NCBI GenBank assembly: GCA_030616365.1
Contig: JAUWXM010000031.1
Coordinates: 1 to 11,479, forward strand
Direction of reading: 5' to 3'
DNA length: 11,479 bases
Origin: a bacterium
GTDB taxonomy: Bacteria; UBP18; UBA7526
The position numbers were made by a program, and so were the translations under genes. The notes under the pieces were generated by a model. It did not search any database and had not been told where the DNA came from. It saw nothing but the letters and a program-made list of their open reading frames with translations. Below are positions 5,894 to 11,479 of the stretch, in pieces (the stretch's first letter is position 1; every line of letters starts with the position of its first letter).

Positions 5894-7993
5894 ATGGCTA
5901 AAAGAGTATCTAAAAGACAAATAGAATTTATCAAGAGTAATTACCAAATATTAAGCAATAAAGAACTGGCCCAGGTTTTAGGAGTAGATAAGAAGACCGT
6001 CAGGAAGGAATTAAAAAGGCTTAATCTGATGAGGACAAAAGAAGAAGAGAGAACCATCCGGGAGAAGAAGAGGACAAAAGAAACAAGAGAAGAACTAATG
6101 ACAAAACCCACCCCTGTTTTTATCAGAAAGAAACATTTAATCGCCATCCTTCTGATTGCTTTGGTAGGTTTTCTTGTCTATGCCAACTCCTTCCAGAATG
6201 AATTTGTCTGGGATGATGAATCGCTTGTAGAAAAGAATATTTATGTTAAGAACCTACGTTACTTCTCTAAGCTTTTCACCACCCATCTTTTTCAAGCGGC
6301 AAAGAAAGAAGGTAACTTCTATCGTCCTATTCAATCCTTAACCTATGTGCTTGATTACTCCATCTGGAAGTTAAATCCCTTCGGTTATCACCTGACCAAT
6401 ACTATCCTCCATATCCTGGTAGCAATTCTTATTTACTTTTTCTTACGAGGATTAGTAACAAATGAGAAAATTCCAACCTCCCAACCCCCAGATTCTAAAG
6501 GAAAACTCGTCACTCGTCACTCGTCACTCGTCACTAAGCTATCTTGCTTTCTCACCGTTCCTTTTTTGACCGCTTTATTCTTTGTAGTTCATCCTATCCA
6601 CACAGAGGCAGTAACCTATATCTCTGGCAGGGCAGATTCTTTAGCTAGTATCTTCTGCCTACTTTCCTTAATCTTTTCCCTTAAATACACTCACCAGAGA
6701 AGACTTCCATTCTACCTTCTTTCCCTCTGTTCCTTCATTTTAGCTCTTTTATCCAAAGAATGGGCAATGATTCTTCCTTTTGCTTTAGTGCTAACTGATT
6801 CTTTTTTTGGCACAAAAAGGGAAATCAAAACTAAAATCAAAGAATACTTTCCTTTTTTCATTACCTTGGGGATCTATATTTCTTTAAGACTTTCTATTTT
6901 AAACTTTACGGGAGAGACCATTCTTTCCAGTAAATACTCTCTCTATGTAAGAACTCTTACTTTTCTTAAAGTAATTCCTTCTTATTTTGGTCTTCTCATC
7001 TTCCCTCATAACCTTCATATGGAACGACTGGTTCCCTATGCTCATTCTATTCTTGAACCCAAGGTGCTGTTTTCTTTAATCCTGCTTATCTTTATTGTGA
7101 TAGGGGTTACGAAGTTAAAAAGAAAAGAGACAACCTTTGCCTTCTTTTGGTTCTTTTTAACTCTTTTTCCCCAATCAAACATCATCCCTATTAATGCTAC
7201 TATGGCAGAACACTTCCTCTATCTCCCTTCAATTGGTTTTTTTATACTTTTCGCGTTGGGTATAGTTAAGGTGGAGGAATGGGGTAGCAGATATTTGAGT
7301 CACAGGATAAAGGTTATGTCTTTCCTTCTCCTCTTGCTATTGACTCTTTATGGTGTTGCTACTATCAAGCAGAATCTCTACTGGAGAGATGGGCTGACTC
7401 TTTATCAAAGAACATTAGCTTATTCTCCTAAAAGTGCCAGATTACATCTCAACCTTGGGATTGCTTATAGAGAGCAAAAACAATATGATCTAGCTATTAG
7501 TGAATACCAAAAAGCCATTCAACTAAACCCCGACTATGCTGAAGCCCACAATAATCTGGGAACTGTTTACAGGGATGAAGATTTGTATAATCAAGCAATT
7601 ACCGAATACCAAAAGGCTCTCCAATTAAATCCTGACTTCGCTGAAGCCTACAATAATCTGGGAAATGTTTATAGAGATAAAGGCCTCTATGACCAAGCAA
7701 TCAGTGAATACCAGAAGGCCATCCGGCTAAACCCTGACTTTGCTGAAGCTTATAATAATCTGGGAAATGTTTATAAAGATAAGGGCCTCTATGACCGGGC
7801 AATTAGTGAATATCAGAAGGCCATCCAACTAAACCCTGACTTTGCTGAAGCTTATAATAATCTGGGAGTTGTATATGCTAAAATAAAACAATATCATAAA
7901 GCAAGAGAGGCGTGGGAGGAAGCACTAAAGTTAGATCCTAATCTTAAGAGTGCCCAAGAGAATCTGAAGAAATTAGACGCGATGGGTTATTAA
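5894..7993 (+). CDS. HTH-fused TMTC-like membrane protein with five TPRs (putative GT-C glycosyltransferase)
   Basis: A 699-residue inner-membrane protein. Residues about 5-45 (KRQIEFIKSNYQIL..NKELAQVLGVDKKTVRKELKRL) read as a helix-turn-helix, followed by a highly charged linker (46-75). The first membrane segment is about 80-96, then a loop with FVWDDE; an acidic pair there fits the catalytic position of GT-C fold enzymes. About nine more hydrophobic segments follow. HPIHTEAVTYISGRAD, SKEWAM and MAEHFLYLPSIGFF match the TMTC/DUF1736-like family, whose studied animal members are O-mannosyltransferases. Residues 514-683 are five 34-residue TPRs. I prefer the second ATG (5894), 6 nt after GAGGG, over ATG 5888, which abuts it. 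The gene seems to be monocistronic, between its own promoter and terminators. Residues around 190-216 are encoded by repeat-like DNA. Substrate is unknown. Confidence 0.85.
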   Translation: MAKRVSKRQIEFIKSNYQILSNKELAQVLGVDKKTVRKELKRLNLMRTKEEERTIREKKRTKETREELMTKPTPVFIRKKHLIAILLIALVGFLVYANSFQNEFVWDDESLVEKNIYVKNLRYFSKLFTTHLFQAAKKEGNFYRPIQSLTYVLDYSIWKLNPFGYHLTNTILHILVAILIYFFLRGLVTNEKIPTSQPPDSKGKLVTRHSSLVTKLSCFLTVPFLTALFFVVHPIHTEAVTYISGRADSLASIFCLLSLIFSLKYTHQRRLPFYLLSLCSFILALLSKEWAMILPFALVLTDSFFGTKREIKTKIKEYFPFFITLGIYISLRLSILNFTGETILSSKYSLYVRTLTFLKVIPSYFGLLIFPHNLHMERLVPYAHSILEPKVLFSLILLIFIVIGVTKLKRKETTFAFFWFFLTLFPQSNIIPINATMAEHFLYLPSIGFFILFALGIVKVEEWGSRYLSHRIKVMSFLLLLLLTLYGVATIKQNLYWRDGLTLYQRTLAYSPKSARLHLNLGIAYREQKQYDLAISEYQKAIQLNPDYAEAHNNLGTVYRDEDLYNQAITEYQKALQLNPDFAEAYNNLGNVYRDKGLYDQAISEYQKAIRLNPDFAEAYNNLGNVYKDKGLYDRAISEYQKAIQLNPDFAEAYNNLGVVYAKIKQYHKAREAWEEALKLDPNLKSAQENLKKLDAMGY
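6505..6535 (+). repeat. Heptamer tandem repeat inside the membrane/TPR gene
   Basis: ACTCGTC occurs four times in perfect tandem, followed by ACT. The tract encodes part of KLVTRHSSLVTK in a hydrophilic stretch between two membrane segments. Seven is not a multiple of three, so gain or loss of one or two units would shift the frame; three units would not. Confidence 0.95.
7433..7942 (+). repeat. Five tandem 102-bp TPR-coding units
   Basis: Each unit encodes one 34-residue TPR with the core NNLG-VY-----YD-AI-EYQKAI-LNPD. Units 3 (7637-7738) and 4 (7739-7840) differ at only about a dozen bases, most of them silent, which indicates recent duplication or gene conversion. Units 1 and 5 are more divergent, as usual for capping repeats. 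Confidence 0.9.
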
Positions 7994-8065
7994 ATAGAGC
8001 GGGGCAAGTATCATAACCACGCCAAGAAATAGCGAGTAAATAAGGAATTACTTTAGTATTGAAAA

Positions 8066-8090
8066 CCTGCCAGTTTTGGTGGGCTTTTTT
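8066..8090 (+). terminator. Probable terminator after the membrane/TPR gene
   Basis: CCTGCC (8066-8071) pairs with GGTGGG (8078-8083) through four G-C and two G-U pairs around AGTTTT, followed by CTTTTTT. It is weaker than the other terminators but lies 72 bp after the stop codon in the right orientation. The palindrome GCCTATAGGC follows at 8094-8103. Confidence 0.6.
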
Positions 8091-8176
8091 ATTGCCTATA
8101 GGCCGGGCAGAAAAGGGTCAAGCGATAGCGTGCCTTCATAATGCCTACTGCAAGAGATTTGAGAGGGAGACGATAT

Positions 8177-8214
8177 TGTTGCACTTATTGTCCGATCGGA
8201 CACAGATTGCAACA
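8177..8214. other. Nested palindrome site 1
   Basis: Perfect arms TGTTGCA (8177-8183) and TGCAACA (8208-8214) flank, with 5-nt spacers on both sides, the perfect 14-bp palindrome TGTCCGATCGGACA (8189-8202). Both levels of symmetry share one centre. Confidence 0.9.
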
Positions 8215-8221
8215 TTTTAGG

Positions 8222-8257
8222 AAAGCATTCTTATTACGATCGTAATGAAAATGCTTT
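8222..8257. other. Nested palindrome site 2
   Basis: Perfect 8-bp arms AAAGCATT (8222-8229) and AATGCTTT (8250-8257) flank, with 3-nt spacers, the 14-bp palindrome ATTACGATCGTAAT (8233-8246). A run of seven T (8255-8261) starts in the right arm, so in the + direction it could also act as an intrinsic terminator. Confidence 0.88.
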
Positions 8258-8305
8258 TTTTGAAGACTGATATCAAACGGTATGACAGCCCCCTTTTAAA
8301 AGCGA

Positions 8306-8337
8306 GGCAAATTTTGTTCGATCGTTTAGCATTTACC
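8306..8337. other. Nested palindrome site 3 (degenerate)
   Basis: Arms GGCAAAT (8306-8312) and ATTTACC (8331-8337), six of seven positions complementary, flank CGATCG (8319-8324) with 6-nt spacers. The inner palindrome is only 6 bp here, so this is the weakest of the four. Confidence 0.6.
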
Positions 8338-8351
8338 TAACTAAAATTTTT

Positions 8352-8389
8352 TGCTACAAATCGTGTCCGATCGGACACAAAGTGTGGCA
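8352..8389. other. Nested palindrome site 4
   Basis: A perfect 16-bp palindrome GTGTCCGATCGGACAC (8363-8378) is flanked by arms TGCTACA (8352-8358) and TGTGGCA (8383-8389), complementary with one T-G pair. Measured from the shared 14-bp core the spacers are 5 nt, the same geometry as site 1. Confidence 0.88.
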
Positions 8390-8485
8390 TTTTGTTTATA
8401 GGGACTTCTTTAAGTGTCGGGCAGATTGTTTATCCTATAAAACAGATTTTTTCTTTTTTGATTTATTTGTATTTAAATTCTTAAG

Positions 8486-8515
8486 CCCCGAACGAGAACA
8501 AAGTTCCCTTCGGGG
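8486..8515. other. Two-level hairpin CCCCGAA/TTCGGGG
   Basis: CCCCGAA (8486-8492) pairs with TTCGGGG (8509-8515), and inside it GAAC (8496-8499) pairs with GTTC (8503-8506) around AAA. There is no good T-run on either side, so it is not a convincing terminator. An AT-rich stretch (8445-8480) precedes it. Confidence 0.6.
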
Positions 8516-8545
8516 TAAAAATTTGGAAATATAAAGCAAAAAATT

Positions 8546-8574
8546 AACAAGGGCCCTTTTGGGCCCTTGTTTTT
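8546..8574. terminator. Strong bidirectional terminator between convergent genes
   Basis: AACAAGGGCCC and GGGCCCTTGTT (8546-8556 and 8561-8571) form a perfect 11-bp stem with a TTTT loop. A T-run follows on the + strand, and on the - strand the A-run at 8537-8543 gives a T-run. It can stop transcripts arriving from the leftward DUF2148 gene and any + strand read-through. Confidence 0.9.
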
Positions 8575-8587
8575 ATTCGCGCTAATT

Positions 8588-8616
8588 CCCCGTAAAGTCG
8601 CTTTGCGACAACGGGG
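8588..8616. other. Two-level hairpin CCCCGT/ACGGGG
   Basis: CCCCGT (8588-8593) pairs with ACGGGG (8611-8616), and GTCGC (8597-8601) pairs with GCGAC (8605-8609) around TTT, with unequal bulges of AAA and A. The layout parallels the hairpin at 8486-8515: a CCCCG/CGGGG outer stem and a different inner stem. Confidence 0.6.
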
Positions 8617-8650
8617 CAGGTATGTCCTCTCTTTTTGTACTTTTTCAGTT

Positions 8651-8680
8651 TCAGCCAGAGGCTGATCCACCTTTGGTGGA
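8651..8680. other. Two adjacent hairpins after the DUF2148 gene
   Basis: TCAGCC-AGA-GGCTGA (8651-8665) is followed without a gap by TCCACC-TTT-GGTGGA (8666-8680). Both are perfect 6-bp stems with 3-nt loops. The first resembles the CCGCC-AGA-GGCGG hairpin at 5012-5024. On the - strand they are in the 3' region of the DUF2148 transcript. ATCCGTG also occurs twice (8705-8711 and 8715-8721). Confidence 0.6.
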
Positions 8681-8721
8681 AAATTTAGCGTCTTTGCAAT
8701 TACAATCCGTGCCTATCCGTG

Positions 8722-9249
8722 TTACCTATCGAAGAAAGGATTCTTCCCGCTGATACTCAAAGGGATGCCGAAGGCGATCTTTACTTCTTTTCCCAATAAT
8801 TTTAAATTGAGAGCAGCAATCCCTGCAGTATACATAATCCGGTTATCTATATGAAAATTGGCTGCCAGGGAGACCGCACTCCCTATAGCAATTCCCAAGT
8901 CTCCGCTATTGAAAGCACATATCCCACCTGCTTCTTCTAATTCTTTACAATCCTTGAAACCGCAGAGTCCACAGATCTCCAAACCAATGGGCCTTGCTTT
9001 GGTTCCCATTAAGACTAAGAGGGCGGCCTTCTTTATATTCTCACTATCCCTCAAGAAGCTCTTCCTCTTCTTTTCCTTTCCAATCCTTTCCATCTCATCT
9101 GCTAAGCGCTTCTTATCTTTACCGGCTATAATGGCAGTTACAATATTGTCCATTCCCTTTGCCTTGGGTGCTGTGCGGGCACTGGCACACATAAACTCTG
9201 CCATCCTCTCGATTACTTTTTTCTCTGCCTCGTTCCCTTTTTCTATCAT
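8722..9249 (-). CDS. DUF2148 protein (ferredoxin-domain-like, COG4739 type)
   Basis: A 175-residue protein of a family with no established function. It carries a cysteine cluster C93, C96, C101 and C111 (CGLCGFKDC, then a further Cys), which could bind an iron-sulfur cluster or zinc. Other conserved-looking parts are CASARTAPKAKGMDNI (21-36) and SGDLGIAIGSAVSLA, then DNRIMYTAGIAALNL. The CASARTAPK and VDNRIMYT regions vaguely recall nitroreductase-type folds, but no catalytic role can be claimed. The N-terminal 75 residues are charged and helical. Start ATG 9249 is supported by AGGAGG at 9254-9259, four nt upstream, somewhat close. It lies downstream of the PBP gene on the same strand, 91 bp away, with a heptamer repeat between, so it is probably co-transcribed with it or read from a start within that spacer. 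Confidence 0.88.
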   Translation of the reverse strand: MIEKGNEAEKKVIERMAEFMCASARTAPKAKGMDNIVTAIIAGKDKKRLADEMERIGKEKKRKSFLRDSENIKKAALLVLMGTKARPIGLEICGLCGFKDCKELEEAGGICAFNSGDLGIAIGSAVSLAANFHIDNRIMYTAGIAALNLKLLGKEVKIAFGIPLSISGKNPFFDR

Positions 9250-9267
9250 GATACCTCCTCATTCATT

Positions 9268-9336
9268 GCTTCAGGCCTCAAGTCACAAGCCACAAGCTTT
9301 AATCTTTTCTGTAGCCTGTGGCCTGTAGCTTGTAGC
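9268..9336 (-). repeat. Heptamer repeat, copy 2, before the DUF2148 gene
   Basis: Read on the - strand, four GCYRCAR units are followed by an A-rich linker of 11 nt and four RCYTGDR units. This is the same order as copy 1 before ppdK, with a longer linker. It starts 4 nt after the PBP stop codon and ends 8 nt before the AGGAGG of the DUF2148 gene, so it fills nearly the whole spacer. Confidence 0.75.
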
Positions 9337-9357
9337 TATTTTATTCGCTGTAAGTTT

Positions 9358-9393
9358 CTTCGCTTATACTTATCGGCGCTTCGCTTATACTTA
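9358..9393 (-). repeat. Short direct repeat in the PBP C-terminal tail
   Basis: CTTCGCTTATACTTA occurs at 9358-9372 and again at 9379-9393 (+ strand reading), a period of 21 bp, or seven codons. It gives the protein the repeated tail PVSISEA, PISISEE. This looks like a recent in-frame duplication at a tolerant C-terminus. Confidence 0.85.
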
Positions 9394-11314
9394 CTGGTTG
9401 TTCGTAGAGGCTTAACTCCCTTTCCAGTTCTTCTAAAGGTATGAGTTCCAGGCTGAATGGGCTCTCCAACTCCTTCTTCTTCTGGGGCTCGATAAGCCTC
9501 AGGCCCAGGCCCTTCCCGGGAAACCTTTCCAGACCATGTAAATCGCAGTATCTCTTAGGCTCCGTTCCCTCTAAGAAGGCCTCTACCATCACCTGGGGGC
9601 ACTCCTTAGTTGCTAATAGACCACTCTCTGGGCAGATGCGGGCAAAGGTCAATTTTTTCTCCGGGATAGGGAATTCTCTGGTTGGCCTATCCTGGAAGAC
9701 CTCTCTCATAAAATCTGTCCATATCGGCCCGGCTACCCGGGAGCCGGTCATATCTTTACCCAAGGATATTTTTTCATCAAAACCTACCCAGACGCAGGTG
9801 ACGAGATCAGGAGTAAAACCGATGAACCAGGCATCGGTGCACTCATCCGTGGTTCCCGTCTTTGCCGCGCAGGGGTGGCCTACTGCCCGTGCCCTCCAGC
9901 CCGTGCCATGCTCCACCACCCCTCTCAGGAGATTGGTCATGACATAACAGGTGGCAGGACTCAATACCTCCTTCTCTTTAGGAAAGTTCTCTTCTAAGAT
10001 ATTCCCACTTCGGTCCTCAATCCTCAAGATGGATAAGGGTTTAGTCTTTATCCCCTGATTGGGGAAGACCCCATAGGCCGAGGCCATTTCTAAGGGGATG
10101 ACCTCTGAGGTTCCCAAAGCCAGGGAGAGGTCCGGACCAAGATAACTTTCGATCCCCATCCTATGAGCACAACTGACTACTTTTCTCACCCCGATCTTCT
10201 CCAGTAGTTTTACAGTAACCACATTCCTCGATTGGGTCAGACCTACCCTCAAGGTAGTTGGTCCCAGGAACTTCTCATCATAGTTTCGGGGGGTCCACTT
10301 CTCACCCCAGTCGTCATAGATTACTGGAGCATCGATTATGATATAGGTGGGAGGGTAGCCACTGTCAATGGCTGCGGTATAGATGAAGGGCTTGAAGGAA
10401 GAGCCCGGCTGCCTTCGGGCCTGGGTTACCCTATTGAACTCGCTCTCTCCGAAATCATATCCTCCCACCATGGCCCGGATATATCCCGTAGAAGGCTCTA
10501 GGACTACTATGCCTCCCTGAACCTCTGGCCTCTGCTCTAAGGCTAATATTATCCTCTCTTTCTCTCTATCCAGTTCAACGACCCTGACGTCCGCCTTATC
10601 CCTTGGCTTCAAAATAGTGGAAGGATATCTGAAGCCTGTCCAGGCGATATTCTTAGCAGGCAGAATCCCTTTTAATCCTCCTCCCAGGTCAATGAGGGCA
10701 AAGGTGCTGGTAGCCTTCTTTACTATCCCGGAATAGACCCCCTCCTCTTCAAGCAGGGCCAGGATACGGGACTTCTTCTCCTTGGCAAATAGGGCCAATT
10801 CCTCCTCTGTTGCTTTCTCTGGTTTCCTCCAGCCAAAGGTCTTGTCTACATTTCTTACGCCCTCCTTGAGTGATTTCTGGGCGATCTTCTGCGTTTCTAA
10901 ATCTAAAGTGGTGTAGACCCTTAACCCTCCCCGATAAATAGCATGGGTTCCGTATCTCTTCTCCAGCTTTCGTCTGATGTGCTCCACAAAATAAGGGGCC
11001 TCATTCTCACCGGTGGTAAGCCTCTTCAACTCCAGGGGTTCCTGATTTGCTTCGACCGCGTCTTCTTTCCTAATAAAGCCTTCCTTGACCATCCTCCTCA
11101 AGGCATGAGCCCTTCTCTTCAGAGCTAATTCTGGATTATTATAGGGAGAGTAGCGGGATGGTGAACGGGGGAGGCCAGCCAAGAGGGCAGACTCGGCTAC
11201 GGTCAACTCCGGGGCGTGCTTTCCAAAATAGGTGTTGGCTGCGGCTTCTACCCCATAGGCCCCATGGCCAAAGTATATCTGATTAAAGTATAACTCCAGT
11301 ATCTCATCCTTGGA

Positions 11315-11317
11315 CTA
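11315..11317 (-). other. In-frame amber codon in the GT51 domain
   Basis: The - strand reads GAA CAT AGA TAG TCC AAG GAT GAG, giving EHR-stop-SKDE. Class A PBPs commonly have a Tyr directly before (S/T)KDEILELYLN, and TAC or TAT becomes TAG by one base change. No pyrrolysine or selenocysteine context is seen. Confidence 0.85.
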
Positions 11318-11479
11318 TCTATGTTCGATTTGTAAGGCTAAAAGCGCCTCTTTTATCTTCCTCCTTAGCGTCTTCTCCGGGGTTAAGAATAAAAGCTTGG
11401 AGAGCTGCTGGGTAATGGTTGAACCTCCTTCAACAATCCTTCTCGCCTTTATATTCATCCAGGCTGCTCTCACAATCCC

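Larger units (their letters stand above)
8177..8389. other. Array of four nested palindromes centred on CGATCG
   Basis: Four symmetric elements, centred at 8195.5, 8239.5, 8321.5 and 8370.5, each have CGATCG at the exact centre and a separate pair of complementary arms on either side at equal distance. Sites 1 and 4 share the core TGTCCGATCGGACA; sites 2 and 3 have different cores. Arm sequences differ at every site while remaining complementary. The array lies between convergent genes and between terminators, so it is not an operator of either neighbour's promoter. It could form cruciforms, a multi-hairpin RNA with GATC loops, or a binding array for a dimeric protein. The biological role is unknown. 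Confidence 0.8.
9341..11479 (-). pseudogene. mrcA: Class A penicillin-binding protein (PBP1A type), 5' end missing, interrupted by an amber codon
   Basis: A bifunctional envelope enzyme that polymerises glycan strands (GT51) and cross-links peptides (transpeptidase); its membrane anchor and first GT51 motif are outside the window. The first 54 residues hold GGSTITQQLSKLLF and RRKIKEALLALQIEHR. An in-frame TAG follows, and then homology resumes at once with SKDEILELYFNQIYFGHGAYG. Downstream an OB-like insert (YSGIVKKATSTFALIDLG..) precedes an intact transpeptidase with SSFK (active Ser at 10400-10402), SRN (near 10223-10231) and KTGT (9851-9862). The C-terminal tail ends in SISEAPISISEETYSE. 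Nothing else is broken over 658 codons, suggesting a very recent mutation, a sequencing error or readthrough. A later TTG (11206) would lack most of GT51. Confidence 0.9.

Noticed and set aside
8141..8245. 34-codon ORF with CxxC...HxxxH spacing, resembling a mini zinc finger
   Set aside because: It has no ribosome binding site, and its Cys and His codons come from palindrome sites 1 and 2, so the pattern is explained by the repeats.
8177..8389. Integron attC sites, because of two-level inverted repeats with 5-nt spacers
   Set aside because: The arms lack the RYYYAAC and GTTRRRY boxes and are too symmetric; no integrase or cassette genes are present.
8177..8389. CRISPR array
   Set aside because: The elements are not constant direct repeats with uniform spacers; each has different sequence outside the centre.
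8104..8425. CGGGCAGA direct repeats at 8104-8111 and 8418-8425 as target-site duplications flanking the palindrome array
   Set aside because: An 8-bp match between two ~300-bp stretches is expected about once by chance, and no clear terminal inverted repeats abut them.
8473..8670. 65-codon minus-strand ORF
   Set aside because: It runs through three hairpins and a terminator, has no ribosome binding site and no recognisable protein pattern.
11315..11317. Pyrrolysine or genome-wide amber recoding
   Set aside because: TAG ends ppdK, hup and hpt normally, and no stem-loop insertion element is evident after the codon.

Overview
The window looks like chromosome from a bacterium of an uncultivated or poorly sampled lineage. 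The evidence for a bacterium is AGGAGG-type ribosome binding sites, a lipoprotein lipobox, an HU DNA-binding protein and a class A penicillin-binding protein. The mix of a dimeric glycyl-tRNA synthetase, pyruvate phosphate dikinase, an archaeal-type purine phosphoribosyltransferase and a TMTC-like membrane/TPR protein, with 7-bp-periodic repeats between genes, reminds me of candidate phyla such as Omnitrophota. That placement is a low-confidence impression. TAG ends three genes here, so amber is an ordinary stop codon.

Layout. Positions 2-7993 are read on the + strand: the 3' part of a small lipoprotein gene; a 275-bp spacer with a promoter-like site and two matched hairpin units; glyS; ppdK; an HU gene; an archaeal-type hpt; a terminator followed at once by a promoter; then a 699-residue protein with an N-terminal helix-turn-helix, a GT-C-like membrane region and five TPRs. 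Positions 8722-11479 are read on the - strand: a class A PBP gene running off the window end, then a DUF2148 gene. The two sets converge on a 728-bp gene-free region (7994-8721) with terminators on both sides.

The gene-free region is the most unusual part. Between the terminators at 8066-8090 and 8546-8574 lie four nested palindromes, each centred exactly on CGATCG. Their outer arms differ in sequence but remain complementary. I know of no described element with this design.

Three other points stand out. Related repeats of eight heptamers sit just before ppdK and just before the DUF2148 gene, in the same orientation relative to transcription. Four perfect 7-bp units lie inside the coding sequence of the membrane/TPR gene, where a change of one unit would shift the frame. 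The PBP gene has an in-frame amber codon inside its glycosyltransferase domain, where relatives usually have tyrosine.

Functionally, glyS, ppdK, hup and hpt are close housekeeping genes (tRNA charging, PEP/pyruvate interconversion, nucleoid structure, purine salvage), probably at least partly co-transcribed. PPDK uses AMP and releases or consumes PPi, and HPRT makes PPi, so a metabolic link is possible but not shown. The PBP and the membrane/TPR protein are cell-envelope proteins.
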